Positions 46,010 to 60,035 of a stretch of 64,000 nt of DNA are shown piece after piece. The translations under genes and the position numbers were made by a program. The DNA comes from Marinicella litoralis (GTDB lineage: Bacteria > Pseudomonadota > Gammaproteobacteria > Xanthomonadales > Marinicellaceae). Under the pieces are notes generated by a model, which was not told the origin of the DNA, did no database searches, and saw only the letters and a program-made list of their open reading frames with translations. Within the stretch, counting starts at the first letter, position 1. Every line of letters starts with the position of its first letter. The stretch covers positions 186,001-250,000 of the forward strand of contig NZ_NIHB01000003.1 in assembly GCF_002591915.1 (NCBI RefSeq), written 5' to 3'.

Positions 46010-46270
46010 TTGATTTGTTATGTTTATCGATCTGAAAAGAAGCAAGGGGCGTATTTGTATTTGGCGCGTGGAAAATCCTTGGAGGATGTGCCTGAAGAGT
46101 TGATGTCAACACTGGGAAGTTGTGTCCAAGTGATGCAATTGAACTTGGCCAAAAGAAATAAACTGGCTTCTCAAAACATTGAACAGGTTAAAGAAAACCT
46201 GGTCGCTCAGGGGTATCACCTTCAATTGCCACCTAAAATTTCAACTGATGTAATTAATTACGGCGCATAA
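46010..46270 (+). CDS. ycgL: YcgL-family protein
   Basis: From TTG 46010 the protein has 86 residues. It matches YcgL from its first residue: (M)ICYVYRSEKKQGAYLYLARG, EDVPEELMSTLG, NLAKRNKL, and EQVKENLVAQGYHLQLPPK. A longer frame from 45935 would add a leader with no homology. YcgL is a small gammaproteobacterial family of unknown biochemical function. It follows the Cys-rich gene. Confidence 0.92.
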   Translation: MICYVYRSEKKQGAYLYLARGKSLEDVPEELMSTLGSCVQVMQLNLAKRNKLASQNIEQVKENLVAQGYHLQLPPKISTDVINYGA

Positions 46271-46309
46271 AACCATAAAGGTCTGAAACTTTTATGTTTT
46301 GTGGTTTTT
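46269..46309. terminator. Possible bidirectional terminator between ycgL and ppk2
   Basis: AAAACCA and TGGTTTT bracket an inner CATAAA/TTTATG pairing, with A runs on the left and T runs on the right. It fits a terminator for both converging genes, but it overlaps the last codons of ppk2 and the pairings compete. Confidence 0.4.
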
Positions 46310-47143
46310 AACCAAATCATCAATCAATGCCAAATCTTCCACATCGAATTCTGGAATGGTTGGGTATTGGCAATTCATGCCAATTAAGTTTTGCATCACA
46401 ATTTCTGAAACCAACGCCCTCATTTTGGGTTTGTCATCGGCTGGAATGACATACCAAGGCGCCACTTTGCTGGAAGTTTTTTTAAGCATCGTATTGAATG
46501 CCTTTTGGTACTTTGCCCAAAGCAAGCTTTCTTTCAAGTCACCTACATTGAATTTCCATTGTTTTTCAGGTGTGGCATATCGACTGATAAATCGACTGTG
46601 TTGCGTGTCTTGGCTGACATCAAGGAAAAATTTAATGACTTTGGTGCCAGATGCGACCAAGTGTGCCTCAACTTGATTGATAAAATCATACCTTTGTTGC
46701 CAGAATGATTTGTCAACTGCAAAATCAATACCTTGACCTTTGAGGAACCCAGGGTGAACTTTTACCACCAGTGTTTCTTCATAGTAACTTCGATTGAATA
46801 CGGTTAATTGACCTTTGGGTGGGAATTCAAGGTAGCAACGCCACATGAAATCATGAGCAGCTTCTAGCTTACTGGGCGCCTTGAATGAAGCCACATTAAA
46901 TCCAGCAGGGTCGCAAAATTTAAACACATTGCGTATGGTACTGTCTTTTCCGGCTGCGTCCAAGGCTTGAAAAATGATCAATACACCCTTCTTGGCTTCA
47001 GCTTTTAATGCTGCATGTAGCTCACCAATTTGTTTGGCATTTTTTTTTAAGTTGATGCCATTGGTGGTGATGAAGTCTGAAATTTGTTGTTGATTGGGCC
47101 GAGGTGAACTGTTGCTGTGTTTAAATTCTTTTATTTTTGGCAT
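46292..47143 (-). CDS. ppk2: Polyphosphate kinase 2 family protein
   Basis: PPK2 enzymes transfer phosphate between polyphosphate and nucleotides. The 283-residue protein has the Walker A FQALDAAGKDSTIRN (near 62). The lid residues follow in FNRSYYEETLVVKVHP (near 118), and Walker B-like VIKFFLDVS lies near 170. The length fits a one-domain PPK2, close to the class that phosphorylates AMP or both AMP and ADP; the subclass is not certain. It converges on ycgL and is divergent from the phosphatase gene. Confidence 0.92.
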   Translation of the reverse strand: MPKIKEFKHSNSSPRPNQQQISDFITTNGINLKKNAKQIGELHAALKAEAKKGVLIIFQALDAAGKDSTIRNVFKFCDPAGFNVASFKAPSKLEAAHDFMWRCYLEFPPKGQLTVFNRSYYEETLVVKVHPGFLKGQGIDFAVDKSFWQQRYDFINQVEAHLVASGTKVIKFFLDVSQDTQHSRFISRYATPEKQWKFNVGDLKESLLWAKYQKAFNTMLKKTSSKVAPWYVIPADDKPKMRALVSEIVMQNLIGMNCQYPTIPEFDVEDLALIDDLVKNHKT

Positions 47144-47150
47144 AATGCAT

Positions 47151-47180
47151 TTTGATAATGTCCGAAAGGTGGGATTATCA
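47151..47180 (+). promoter_or_regulatory. Promoter of the low-molecular-weight phosphatase gene
   Basis: TTGATA (47151-47156, one mismatch to TTGACA) and TATCAT (47175-47180, one mismatch to TATAAT) are 18 bases apart. A start near 47187 gives a leader of about 23 bases with GGGG as ribosome binding site before ATG 47210. Confidence 0.6.
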
Positions 47181-47209
47181 TAATATAAAAAGAATCAAAG
47201 GGGATATCA

Positions 47210-47698
47210 ATGAGTGTAAAAAAAATCCTGTTTATTTGCATGGGAAACATTTGTCGGTCACCATCTGCCGAAGCAGTGTTTACTCAATTACTGAAGTCAA
47301 AGGGTGAGGATCAGTTTTATTATGTTGATTCTGCCGGTACCCTTTCTTATCACGCTGGATCTAAGCCAGACCGTCGCTCCATGCTCGCAGCTGCGAAAAG
47401 GGGGCTCAATATGAGTCATTTGCGCGCAAGGCAGGTGGTTTCAGAAGATTACGAAAAGTTCGACTGGTTGGTTGTGATGGATGAAGACAACAGAGACAAT
47501 TTAATCAAGATGTTTCCAGCACAACAACAAGACAAGGTGGTGTCAATGATGCGGTTTGCCAAAGATTCATCTTACGATGAAGTGCCTGATCCGTATTATG
47601 GTAAAGGCGATGGTTTTGAGTTGGTGTTGGATTTGCTGGAGCAAGCCTGCAACGGATTGTATGAATTTTTAACCGAAAATAAAGTAACACCGTTATAA
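47210..47698 (+). CDS. Low-molecular-weight protein tyrosine phosphatase
   Basis: The 162-residue enzyme has the P-loop CMGNICRSPSAEA (Cys10 is the nucleophile, Arg16 binds phosphate) near the N-terminus. The general acid Asp is in VPDPYYG near residue 125. It removes phosphate from tyrosine, and related bacterial enzymes act on capsule kinases or on small molecules. It has its own promoter and is followed 34 bases later by tgt. Confidence 0.95.
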   Translation: MSVKKILFICMGNICRSPSAEAVFTQLLKSKGEDQFYYVDSAGTLSYHAGSKPDRRSMLAAAKRGLNMSHLRARQVVSEDYEKFDWLVVMDEDNRDNLIKMFPAQQQDKVVSMMRFAKDSSYDEVPDPYYGKGDGFELVLDLLEQACNGLYEFLTENKVTPL

Positions 47699-47723
47699 TG
47701 GCCGGCTGAATAAAGAACAGTGA

Positions 47724-48848
<1,125 letters not shown>

Positions 48849-48991
48849 TTTTGGTGGTTTTCTTAATATAATTGCTTCTAAGCCCTTAAAGTCTTGGGTG
48901 GCTGTAATTATATGTCTTTTGTCGAATTCCTTAACCCAGGGCTTTGAAATCGTTTTTTCGTGATTTTGTTGCGCTTTCAAGGTCTGTTTTG

Positions 48992-49000
48992 TGTTACAAT
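48992..49000 (+). promoter_or_regulatory. Candidate extended -10 promoter for gyrA
   Basis: TGTTACAAT reads as TGn followed by TACAAT, one mismatch to TATAAT, 36 bases before the gyrA ATG. There is no good -35 at 17 bases. The upstream bases 48849-48990 show no gene; a long imperfect AAGCCC/GGGCTT pairing there may end tgt transcripts. Confidence 0.4.
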
Positions 49001-49035
49001 TTCGTTCCTTATTAATCTGACAGTAAATTTGATTT

Positions 49036-51625
<2,590 letters not shown>

Positions 51626-51645
<20 letters not shown>

Positions 51646-52405
51646 ATTATTGGTTGCTGGCAATTGGAAAATGCATGGTTCATTGGCTTTTGTTGATGAA
51701 ATGATGTCAGCATTGCGCCAATCATTACCAGATCAACCCAAGTATGATGTGGCTGTTTTTCCTGTTTATATACATTTGTACGAGGTGATCAATAACAAGC
51801 CTGATTCAGTACTGTGTGGTGCACAAAACCTGAGTGAGTATGACAACGGTGCTGTGACGGGAGAGGTCAGTGCTGAAATGTTGCAAGACCTGGGTTGTGA
51901 TATGGTCTTGGTTGGCCATTCCGAAAGGCGCATCAAAAACAATGAAAGCAACTCAGAAGTGGCGAAAAAATTTGCCCAAGCTTTGAAGTTCAATTTAACC
52001 CCTATTTTATGTGTGGGAGAATCGTCTGTACAAAGACAGGGTGATCAAACCTTTGATGTTGTCTGGGATCAAATCAACACAGTTATTGAGCATATTGGGA
52101 TGGAGTCGTTGTCTCAAGGGGTCATTGCATATGAGCCTGTTTGGGCCATTGGAACCGGTGAAACTGCCAGTGCAGAACAGGCGCAAGAAGTTCATCAATT
52201 TATCCGTTCTCAATTAGCATTAAATGATGATACAATAGCGCGCCGCATCCGCATCCTCTACGGAGGAAGTTGTAAAGGTTCAAATGCATATGAACTTTTT
52301 TCGATGCCCGATGTTGACGGAGGCCTTATAGGTGGGGCTTCATTAACAGCTAAAGATTTTATGGCAATTTGTCAACAAGCAGACAAGCTGTCACAAGGAG
52401 ATTAA
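51626..52405 (+). CDS. tpiA: Triosephosphate isomerase
   Basis: TpiA interconverts glyceraldehyde-3-phosphate and dihydroxyacetone phosphate. The 259-residue TIM barrel has AGNWKMHGS (Lys near 14), the His95-type GHSERR, and the catalytic Glu in [11 protein letters not shown] with the loop after it. The phosphate loop is ILYGGSCKG and GLIGGASL. Possible starts are ATG 51626, 51632 and 51635, all inside the gyrA tail; the shortest fits best with known TpiA, the longest is annotated. It is followed 3 bases later by secG. Confidence 0.97.
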
Positions 52406-52408
52406 TAA

Positions 52409-52897
52409 ATGACAATTAACTTTTTAAACATTGCCCAGGTATTGGTGGCCATGGCACTGATCGGTTTTATTTTGATTCAACGTGGCCCAGGTGCAACAGC
52501 AGGATCTGCATTTGGTGGCGGTGGCGGTGGTGCTTCAGGCACTGTATTCGGTGCCAAAGGTTCAGGGTCATTCTTGACCAAAGCAACGGCCATTTTGGCC
52601 ACCTTGTTTTTCATCATTACATTGTTGATTGCCATTGATGCCAGAGAGGCGTATTCTTCAACTGGTGAAGCAGCTGAGCAAGATTTGGGCGTATTTGGTG
52701 TGTTAGATGGTGAAACACAAGAGCCGTCATTGGTTCCTGTTGATGCCGTTGAATCTATTGACTCTAGTCTTGATAATGCCATTGACTCAGCCGGTGAGGC
52801 TGTCGATACAATCGAAGACAAAGCAACGGAATTGACTGAAAAAATTGAAGCAGAAACAACCGATGAATCAACAGATTCTGATGGTGATAATAACTGA
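52409..52897 (+). CDS. secG: Protein translocase subunit SecG with a long acidic tail
   Basis: SecG assists SecYE in export. Residues 1-100 show the family plan: a first helix (IAQVLVAMALIGFILIQRGPG), a Gly-rich loop (FGGGGGGASGTVFGAKGSGS) and a second helix (TAILATLFFIITLLIAI). The 162 residues exceed E. coli SecG (110) because of a tail of about 60 residues rich in Glu, Asp, Ser and Thr. The tail is not needed for the known core function. The tpiA-secG-tRNA-Leu-nuo order is common in gammaproteobacteria and relatives. Confidence 0.93.
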   Translation: MTINFLNIAQVLVAMALIGFILIQRGPGATAGSAFGGGGGGASGTVFGAKGSGSFLTKATAILATLFFIITLLIAIDAREAYSSTGEAAEQDLGVFGVLDGETQEPSLVPVDAVESIDSSLDNAIDSAGEAVDTIEDKATELTEKIEAETTDESTDSDGDNN

Positions 52898-52966
52898 TAA
52901 TTGAGTGTTCAAGTAAATTGAACCAATGGTTAATGCGCAGTTAATAGTAGCTGTGTAATTTTATGT

Positions 52967-53052
52967 GCCGAAGTGGTGGAATTGGTAGACACGCTATCTT
53001 GAGGGGGTAGTGGCCAACGGTCGTGCCGGTTCAAGTCCGGCCTTCGGCACCA
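52967..53052 (+). tRNA. tRNA-Leu (anticodon GAG)
   Basis: The 86-base gene has a 7-base acceptor stem GCCGAAG/CTTCGGC, A73 and an encoded CCA. The anticodon stem CTATC/GGTAG holds the loop TTGAGGG, with the GAG anticodon at 53001-53003. A long variable arm (GTGGCCAACGGTCGT region) is typical of tRNA-Leu. The T arm is GCCGGTTCAAGTCCGGC. It reads CUC/CUU codons and sits between secG and nuoA. Confidence 0.97.
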
Positions 53053-53081
53053 ATTTTTAAATTGAAACAGGGGATGGCTGA

Positions 53082-53438
53082 ATGATAGCTCCGTACTTTC
53101 CAATTTTATTGTTTTTAGCAGTGTCCGCAGGTTTGGGTGTTGCTTTAATGTCCTTGGGTTTGTTGTTTGGAACCCGAAAAACAACAGATGAAAAAATATC
53201 GGCTTATGAGTGTGGCTTTGAAGCATTTGATGATGCTCACATGAAGTTTGATGTCCGATTCTATTTGGTGGCTATTCTGTTCATCATTTTCGATTTAGAA
53301 ATTGCCTTTTTGTTCCCTTGGTCTGTGGTACTCGAAGAATTGGGTCCATTTGGTTTAGTTTCTATGTTCATTTTTCTCTTTTTGTTGGTAATCGGATTCA
53401 TTTATGAATGGAAAAAAGGAGCGTTAGAATGGGAATAG
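53082..53438 (+). CDS. nuoA: NADH-quinone oxidoreductase subunit A
   Basis: The 118-residue membrane subunit of complex I has three helices. The loop [29 protein letters not shown], shortened here, contains the conserved Cys and acidic residues facing the quinone channel. It begins 30 bases after the tRNA-Leu CCA end and overlaps nuoB by 10 bases. Confidence 0.97.
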   Translation: MIAPYFPILLFLAVSAGLGVALMSLGLLFGTRKTTDEKISAYECGFEAFDDAHMKFDVRFYLVAILFIIFDLEIAFLFPWSVVLEELGPFGLVSMFIFLFLLVIGFIYEWKKGALEWE

Positions 53439-53941
53439 TCGATAACATCATACAACCAGTTGTTGATCAAGGTTTTGAAAACAAAGGATTCGTCACCACT
53501 ACAGTGGATGCCTTATTAAATGGAGCGAGGACTGGGTCGTTATGGCCGATGACCTTTGGTTTGGCATGTTGTGCAGTAGAGATGATGCAAGCAGGCGCTT
53601 CTCGTTATGACCTGGACAGATTTGGTGTGATTTTCAGGCCATCTCCAAGACAATCAGATGTCATGATTGTTGCCGGAACATTGGTTAATAAGATGGCACC
53701 TGCCTTGCGCAAAGTTTACGATCAAATGCCAGAACCTAAATATGTCATTTCAATGGGTTCATGCGCCAACGGTGGTGGTTATTACCATTATTCATATGCA
53801 GTTGTTAGGGGTTGTGACCGTATCGTTCCTGTTGATATATACGTACCTGGCTGTCCTCCTACAGCTGAAGCATTGATTTATGGCATTTTGCAATTGCAGA
53901 AAAAAATCAAACGTACCAATACCATCGCAAGAACGTCATGA
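53429..53941 (+). CDS. nuoB: NADH-quinone oxidoreductase subunit B
   Basis: NuoB carries the N2 cluster that hands electrons to quinone. The 170-residue protein from ATG 53429 (AAAGGAG upstream) has the tandem cysteines LACCAVEMM near residue 44, [10 protein letters not shown] near 110 and [11 protein letters not shown] near 140. A frame from 53408 adds seven residues but lacks a ribosome binding site. It overlaps nuoA by 10 bases and nuoC by 4. Confidence 0.97.
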   Translation: MGIVDNIIQPVVDQGFENKGFVTTTVDALLNGARTGSLWPMTFGLACCAVEMMQAGASRYDLDRFGVIFRPSPRQSDVMIVAGTLVNKMAPALRKVYDQMPEPKYVISMGSCANGGGYYHYSYAVVRGCDRIVPVDIYVPGCPPTAEALIYGILQLQKKIKRTNTIARTS

Positions 53942-54651
53942 GTAACTTTAAATATAAATTAAGTAAAGAGATGTCAGAAAAATTTGCTGACATCAATATC
54001 GAATTGTCAGAGACGGTCCATGGCGTGGCATGTACGGTTCCTTTGGAATCGTGGCTTGAGGTGTCAAAAACGCTGAGAGATGATGATGCGTTCCAATTTG
54101 AACAATGTTTGGATGTATGTGGTGTTGATTACCTCACTTACGGTGAAGCTGAGTGGCAAACAGACGATGTTTCTTCAACTGGCTTCAGTCGTGGTGTTAA
54201 ATCTAATGGGCCAGGTCGATTTTCGTGGAGTGAACGCAGAGAGGAATCAATTCCTAATAGGTTTGCTGTGGTCGCACAATTACTGTCACTTAAATACAAC
54301 CGTCGATTAACCATTAAATGTTTTGCTCCAGATGAGGGTATGTTAATGGTACCTTCATTGGTAGAAATTTGGCCAGGTGTTAACTGGTTTGAAAGAGAAG
54401 CCTTTGATTTGTATGGAATCATATTTAAAGGACACCCAGATTTAAGAAGGATATTGACCGATTATGGCTTCATTGGACACCCTTTCAGAAAAGATTTTCC
54501 GCTGATTGGCAATGTTGAAGTGATATATGATGAAGACAAAGGCCGTGTGGTTTATCAACCTGTTTCAATCGAGCCTCGAGTATTGGTGCCTAAAACAATA
54601 AGACGTGATTCTCGCTATGTAGAAAGCATGAATGAGCAGGAGAACTCATAA
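53938..54651 (+). CDS. nuoC: NADH-quinone oxidoreductase subunit C
   Basis: The 237-residue subunit lies in the connecting arm of complex I. The signature [29 protein letters not shown], given here in two parts, is [12 protein letters not shown] and [13 protein letters not shown] near residue 150-175. The C-terminal [10 protein letters not shown] is also typical. It is a separate gene, not fused to nuoD as in E. coli. It overlaps nuoB (ATGA) and nuoD by one base. Confidence 0.96.
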   Translation: MSNFKYKLSKEMSEKFADINIELSETVHGVACTVPLESWLEVSKTLRDDDAFQFEQCLDVCGVDYLTYGEAEWQTDDVSSTGFSRGVKSNGPGRFSWSERREESIPNRFAVVAQLLSLKYNRRLTIKCFAPDEGMLMVPSLVEIWPGVNWFEREAFDLYGIIFKGHPDLRRILTDYGFIGHPFRKDFPLIGNVEVIYDEDKGRVVYQPVSIEPRVLVPKTIRRDSRYVESMNEQENS

Positions 54652-55904
54652 TGTCAGAAATTAAAAATTATACAATGAATTTCGGGCCACAGCACCCAGC
54701 AGCTCATGGTGTATTGCGCTTGATTCTTGAGTTAGATGGTGAGGTTGTTGAACATGCTGACCCTCATGTGGGGTTATTGCATCGAGGCACTGAGAAATTA
54801 GCAGAATCAAAACCATTCAATCAATCCATTGGATACATGGATCGTTTGGATTATGTTTCAATGATGTGTAATGAACACGCCTATGTTCGAGCCATCGAGC
54901 AGTTGTTAGGTATTGAAGCGCCTATCAGGGCTCAATATATTCGTACCATGTTTGATGAAATCACCCGTGTGAGGAACCATTTGATGTGGATCGGTACGCA
55001 TGGTTTGGATTTAGGTGCAATGGCATTGTTCTTGTATGCTTTTCGTGAAAGAGAGCATTGTATGGATATGTATGAAGCCGTTTCTGGTGCCAGAATGCAT
55101 GCCACCTATTATCGACCAGGTGGCGTTTACCGAGATTTGCCAGATCACATGCCTCAGTATGCTGAAAGTAAGTGGACCAAAGGTAAAAATTTAGCCTATG
55201 CCAATGAATGGCGAAATGGTTCATTGCTTGATTTTATTGAAGCATTCGCTGATGATTTTCCAAACAAGATTGGTGAGTACAGAACCTTACTGCAAGACAA
55301 CCGTATTTGGAAACAAAGAACAGTGGGTATCGGTGTGGTTTCACCTGAAGAGGCCAAGGCTTGGGGCTTTACGGGGCCAATGCTAAGGGGCAGTGGCGTG
55401 GCATGGGATTTACGTAAAAAGCAAACCTATGCCGCTTATGACAAAGTCGATTTTGATATTCCTGTTGGGGTTAATGGTGACTGTTATGACCGTTACTTGG
55501 TTCGCATGGAAGAAATGGTGCAATCAACTCGAATCATCAAACAATGTGTACAGTGGTTGAAAAACAACCCTGGGCCTGTGATGGTTGATGAGTATAAAGT
55601 GGCACCACCTGACAGAGAAATGATGAAAGAAGACATGGAGTCGATGATACATCATTTTAAATTATTTACAGAAGGGTATACCGTTCCAGCTGGTGAAGTA
55701 TATGCAGCTGTAGAAGCGCCCAAAGGTGAATTTGGGGTATTTATGATTTCAGATGATTCAAATAAACCATTCAGGATGAAAATTCGAGCGCCTGGTTTTG
55801 CACACCTGTCTGCAATGAATGACATGGTAAAAGGTCATATGTTGGCAGATGTGGTGGCAGTCATTGGAACAATGGACATAGTATTTGGGGAGATCGATAG
55901 ATAA
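54651..55904 (+). CDS. nuoD: NADH-quinone oxidoreductase subunit D
   Basis: NuoD helps form the quinone-binding pocket. The 417-residue protein shows [20 protein letters not shown] at its start, and [23 protein letters not shown] and the C-terminal [13 protein letters not shown] end it. The His in PQHPAAHG is at the quinone head-group site in known structures. The stop overlaps the nuoE ATG. Confidence 0.97.
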   Translation: MSEIKNYTMNFGPQHPAAHGVLRLILELDGEVVEHADPHVGLLHRGTEKLAESKPFNQSIGYMDRLDYVSMMCNEHAYVRAIEQLLGIEAPIRAQYIRTMFDEITRVRNHLMWIGTHGLDLGAMALFLYAFREREHCMDMYEAVSGARMHATYYRPGGVYRDLPDHMPQYAESKWTKGKNLAYANEWRNGSLLDFIEAFADDFPNKIGEYRTLLQDNRIWKQRTVGIGVVSPEEAKAWGFTGPMLRGSGVAWDLRKKQTYAAYDKVDFDIPVGVNGDCYDRYLVRMEEMVQSTRIIKQCVQWLKNNPGPVMVDEYKVAPPDREMMKEDMESMIHHFKLFTEGYTVPAGEVYAAVEAPKGEFGVFMISDDSNKPFRMKIRAPGFAHLSAMNDMVKGHMLADVVAVIGTMDIVFGEIDR

Positions 55905-56428
55905 TGTATCAAGTCAATCCACAGTCGAAAGACAAAGCATTAGCCATGAATTTGTTGACAGATGCAACCAGAGATCACATTGATCATTGGTTGACTAAAT
56001 ATCCACATGATCAAAGAAGATCCGCTTTGATTGGTGCATTACATGCTGCACAAGATCAAAATGGAGGCTGGTTAAGCGAAGAAATCATGAAGGCAGTTGC
56101 TGAATATTTAGAGATTCCTCCAGTATGGGTCTATGAAGCAGCGAATTTTTATTCGATGTTTTTCACTCAACCAGTAGGTAAAAATAAAATAGCCATATGT
56201 ACCAATATATCTTGCATGCTTAGAGGTGCTGATAAAGTGGTTAAATATGCGGAAGCTAAACTGGGTATTAAACTGGGTGAAACCACAGCTGATGGACAAG
56301 TAACGCTGGTTAAAGAAGAAGAGTGCGTGGCAGCGTGTACTGGCGCACCCATGATGATAATCAATGGTCATTATCATGAAAATTTAACTGAAGCGAAAAT
56401 AGATGAGCTGCTTGGAGGGTTGTCCTAA
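55904..56428 (+). CDS. nuoE: NADH-quinone oxidoreductase subunit E
   Basis: The 174-residue subunit binds the N1a 2Fe-2S cluster in the NADH module. Its ligands are in CTNISCML (near 98-103) and [11 protein letters not shown] (near 140-145). The helical N-terminal half ([19 protein letters not shown] region) contacts NuoF. It overlaps nuoD and nuoF by one base each. Confidence 0.96.
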   Translation: MYQVNPQSKDKALAMNLLTDATRDHIDHWLTKYPHDQRRSALIGALHAAQDQNGGWLSEEIMKAVAEYLEIPPVWVYEAANFYSMFFTQPVGKNKIAICTNISCMLRGADKVVKYAEAKLGIKLGETTADGQVTLVKEEECVAACTGAPMMIINGHYHENLTEAKIDELLGGLS

Positions 56429-57705
56429 TGGCCTCTGTGAATGTTTGTTTAAACCCTGATAAAGACCACTCTTTAGATAATTATTTGGCCAAAGGTGGTT
56501 ACCAGGCTTGGAAAAAAATCCTGTCTGAAAAAACGGATAAAAATGAAATCATCGATACGGTCAAAGCCTCGGCTTTGCGTGGACGTGGTGGTGCTGGATT
56601 CCCAACTGGATTGAAATGGAGTTTCATGCCAAAGGATGCTCCCGGGCAAAAATACGTGCTGTGTAATTCTGATGAATCAGAACCAGGTACTTGCCATGAT
56701 CGAGACATCCTTCGTTACAACCCACATGCTGTGATTGAAGGTATGGCCATAGGTGGTTATGCCATGGGTGCGACTGTTGGCTATAATTACTTGCGTGGTG
56801 AGTTCCATCACGAGCCTTTTGAAAATTTTGAGGCGGCATTAAAAGAAGCCTATGATGCGGGTCTATTGGGTCGCAACATTCAAGATTCAGGTGTAGATTT
56901 TGATTTGTATGGTGTACATGGTGCCGGTGCTTATATCTGTGGTGAAGAAACGGCCTTGATGGAATCTTTAGAAGGTAAGAAAGGGCAGCCAAGATTCAAG
57001 CCACCTTTTCCAGCAAATTTTGGCATTTATGGCAAGCCCACAACAATTAACAATACAGAATCATTTGCTTCGGTACCAGCCATCATGCGCAATGGTGCTG
57101 AATGGTTCTTAGAATTAGGCAAACCTAATAACGGTGGCGTGAAAATATTTTCTGTTTCAGGCCATGTAAATAAACCAGGTAATTATGAAATCCCGTTAGG
57201 GACTCCATTCAATGATTTGCTTGAAATGGCAGGCGGTGTGCTGGATGGGAAAAAACTTAAAGCAGTGATCCCTGGTGGATCATCTATGAAAGTTTTGCCA
57301 GCAGAAGTCATGATGGGTATTACCATGGACTTTGACGCCATAGGCGCAGCCGGATCTGGACTGGGTTCTGGGGCTGTTATTGTCATGGCTGAAGGAACTT
57401 GTATGGTTGAAGTGTGCCAGCGATTGTCACGTTTTTACTACATGGAATCATGTGGTCAGTGCACTCCTTGTCGAGAAGGAACAGGCTGGATGTACCGTGT
57501 TTTAACCAGGATCCTTGAAGGTAAGGGCGAAACCAAAGACATTGAAATGTTAAAACAGGCCGCTGGACAAATTGAAGGTCATACCATTTGTGCGTTTGGT
57601 GAAGCAGCCGCATGGCCAGTACAAGGTATATTGAAATACTACTGGGATGAGTTTGAATATTTTGTTGAGCACAAAAAATCAAAAAATGAGAGGTTAACTT
57701 CATGA
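56428..57705 (+). CDS. nuoF: NADH-quinone oxidoreductase subunit F
   Basis: NuoF binds NADH and FMN. The 425-residue protein has the FMN site [17 protein letters not shown] (near 52), the NADH loop [19 protein letters not shown] (near 170), and the N3 4Fe-4S ligands [13 protein letters not shown] (near 345) with a final Cys in HTICAFG. It overlaps nuoG by 4 bases. Confidence 0.97.
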   Translation: MASVNVCLNPDKDHSLDNYLAKGGYQAWKKILSEKTDKNEIIDTVKASALRGRGGAGFPTGLKWSFMPKDAPGQKYVLCNSDESEPGTCHDRDILRYNPHAVIEGMAIGGYAMGATVGYNYLRGEFHHEPFENFEAALKEAYDAGLLGRNIQDSGVDFDLYGVHGAGAYICGEETALMESLEGKKGQPRFKPPFPANFGIYGKPTTINNTESFASVPAIMRNGAEWFLELGKPNNGGVKIFSVSGHVNKPGNYEIPLGTPFNDLLEMAGGVLDGKKLKAVIPGGSSMKVLPAEVMMGITMDFDAIGAAGSGLGSGAVIVMAEGTCMVEVCQRLSRFYYMESCGQCTPCREGTGWMYRVLTRILEGKGETKDIEMLKQAAGQIEGHTICAFGEAAAWPVQGILKYYWDEFEYFVEHKKSKNERLTS

Positions 57706-60035
57706 CCGATACCACCAATAAAGTAGCCGATAACACAGTATCTATTGAAATTGATGGTCGAGCTGTTCAGGCAGAAAAAGGCAGCATGATTATTGAAGCT
57801 GCAGACCGGGAAGGTATTAAAATCCCACGTTTTTGTTATCATAAAAAACTGTCTATCGCTGCGAATTGCCGCATGTGTATGGTGGATGTCGAAAAAGCAC
57901 CTAAGCCCATGCCAGCATGTGCTACGCCTGTGATGGATGGCATGAAAGTCTATACACAGTCAAAACGAGCGACTGATGCACAGCGCAATGTGATGGAGTT
58001 TTTATTAATCAACCATCCGCTGGACTGCCCCATTTGTGATCAAGGTGGCGAATGTGAATTGCAAGACGTTTCCATGGGTTATGGGCGTGATGTATCACGT
58101 TATGTCGATTCAAAAAGAGTGGTAAAGGATGAAAACTTAGGTTCATTGATTGCAACCGATATGACACGTTGTATTTTATGTACACGCTGTGTTCGATTTC
58201 TGAATGAAGTGGCTGGAACCGACGAATTGGGTGGCATTGGTAGAGGTGATAAAACCAATATCAGTACTGCAGTGGGTAATTCAGTACAATCTGAAATGTC
58301 AGGTAATATCATTGATTTATGTCCAGTTGGTGCTTTGACCAACAAACCATTCAGGTACAAAGCCCGAGCATGGGAATTGATGGCGACTTCAGCTGTTTCA
58401 ATGCATGATGGGATTGGTTCTAACCTATATTACCACACCAGAAATGGTGAAATTCTTCGAACGGTTCCTCAAGACAATGATGAGGTGAATGAAGCATGGA
58501 TTTCAGATCGAGATCGATACGCCATTCATGGTTTTAAAAACACCAAAAATCGATTGTTATACCCCATGATTAAGGAAAATGGTCAGTGGAATGAGCTGTC
58601 ATGGGAAGATGCGCTGGCGACTTTAGTCAAACAATTCAAAAAATTTGATGGTGAAGAAATTGCATTATTTACCTCAAACTATGCCTCAACTGAAGAATAT
58701 TACTTACTGAAACAGTTGTTTGATAATCTAGGCAGTCATGACTGTGAACACAGAATCAATATAACTGATTTTTCCGAACATGATCGTTTGCCTCGTGTCG
58801 ATGTGAAGTTGGCTCAAGTAGCCAAGCAAAAGAAAGTGGTTATTGTTGGCGGCAATATACGTCATGAACAACCTATACTTAACCACAAGATTCGTCAAGC
58901 TTGGTTAAATGGAGCTGAAGTTTCATCATTTGGTCCTAAGTCTTATGGTGCAAATTACAATTTACTTCACGATTTTGTCGGTAACCAAATCAATTGGGTT
59001 AAACAATTGGGTTCGTTGGCTAAAAGTGTTGCTGAAATCAGTAAACAATACCCTTCAGGCTCCTTGGCTGACTGGGTTAAATCGCAAAAAACCGATGAAG
59101 ACATCAATCATTTAGCCAAGCAACTGTTAAAGGACGGTGTTAATGCATTGTTTATTGTAGGTCAAGTTTCAGAAGCCCACCCCCAAGCCAATATGATTAA
59201 GGCTTTGACTGCTTGGTTGGCACAAGTCACTGCTGGGCAAGTCAATGAATTGATTGCAGGATCTAATACTTCAGGTGCATTTCTGGCAGGCCTGCATTCA
59301 CCTGGTGACATCAAACAAAAATCCCACAGTTTAAATATTATTTATCAAGCAGAAATTCAAGATTTTGCAGATCAGGCAGCCATTAAAAATGCTTTAACAA
59401 ACAGTGACTTCTCAGTGGCTTTTAATGCTTATTGTGATGAATCATTGTTGTCGAGAGTTGATTTGGTGTTCCCGATTGCCTTATTACCTGAAATCACCGG
59501 AAGTTTAGTCAGCAACTATGGTGAAAGACAAGTTTCAATGGTGGCTCAAAAAGCACCTGGTTTGACAAAGCCAGGGTGGCGGGTGTTGCGGGTTCTGGGC
59601 AATTTGTTGGGTCATTCTGGGTTTGAATATGAAGACATCAATGATGTGATGGCAAAAACTGTAAAATTTCAGTCTCAAGATCCTGTGATTAATCAAGATT
59701 GTCAAGTTAATGATGTTGAAGTTAAAGGCTTGGCTTTGTTTGCTAACCATGGCATTTATGACACAGATCCACTTTGCAGAAGGTCGGAACCACTGCAAAC
59801 CAGTGCTTTAGCCACGTCTGACACTGTTTTTGTCAATCCCAAGGATTTAATATCAATTGGATTTAATGAAGGTGATTTGGTTACTGTAGAACAAGAAGGC
59901 AGGTACGCTGAATTGACTTTGGCAGTGACATCAAGTATTGCTGAAGGCACCGCCATGGTCAATATGGGCCGAACTTCGGCATTGAATCTCAATGCCTCTG
60001 AATTGAATGTCGGTATTATTGGAGTACAGTCATGA
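57702..60035 (+). CDS. nuoG: NADH-quinone oxidoreductase subunit G
   Basis: NuoG carries most FeS clusters of the NADH module. The 777-residue protein has the N1b 2Fe-2S ligands near residues 45-75 (CYHKK, CRMC), and the His/Cys N5 set in [17 protein letters not shown] near 105-120. N4 4Fe-4S is in [10 protein letters not shown] near 150. The molybdopterin-like C-terminal domain keeps its fold but shows no cofactor role. It is shorter than E. coli NuoG (about 910). It overlaps nuoF and nuoH by 4 bases each. Confidence 0.96.
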   Translation: MTDTTNKVADNTVSIEIDGRAVQAEKGSMIIEAADREGIKIPRFCYHKKLSIAANCRMCMVDVEKAPKPMPACATPVMDGMKVYTQSKRATDAQRNVMEFLLINHPLDCPICDQGGECELQDVSMGYGRDVSRYVDSKRVVKDENLGSLIATDMTRCILCTRCVRFLNEVAGTDELGGIGRGDKTNISTAVGNSVQSEMSGNIIDLCPVGALTNKPFRYKARAWELMATSAVSMHDGIGSNLYYHTRNGEILRTVPQDNDEVNEAWISDRDRYAIHGFKNTKNRLLYPMIKENGQWNELSWEDALATLVKQFKKFDGEEIALFTSNYASTEEYYLLKQLFDNLGSHDCEHRINITDFSEHDRLPRVDVKLAQVAKQKKVVIVGGNIRHEQPILNHKIRQAWLNGAEVSSFGPKSYGANYNLLHDFVGNQINWVKQLGSLAKSVAEISKQYPSGSLADWVKSQKTDEDINHLAKQLLKDGVNALFIVGQVSEAHPQANMIKALTAWLAQVTAGQVNELIAGSNTSGAFLAGLHSPGDIKQKSHSLNIIYQAEIQDFADQAAIKNALTNSDFSVAFNAYCDESLLSRVDLVFPIALLPEITGSLVSNYGERQVSMVAQKAPGLTKPGWRVLRVLGNLLGHSGFEYEDINDVMAKTVKFQSQDPVINQDCQVNDVEVKGLALFANHGIYDTDPLCRRSEPLQTSALATSDTVFVNPKDLISIGFNEGDLVTVEQEGRYAELTLAVTSSIAEGTAMVNMGRTSALNLNASELNVGIIGVQS

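Noticed and set aside
48880-48955. Imperfect AAGCCC/GGGCTT hairpin after tgt
   Set aside because: The loop is long and the stem broken by several bases, so it is not annotated as a terminator.
52918-52959. Possible separate promoter for tRNA-Leu
   Set aside because: TTGAAC is followed only by poor -10 matches at normal spacing; cotranscription with secG or a processed transcript is as likely.
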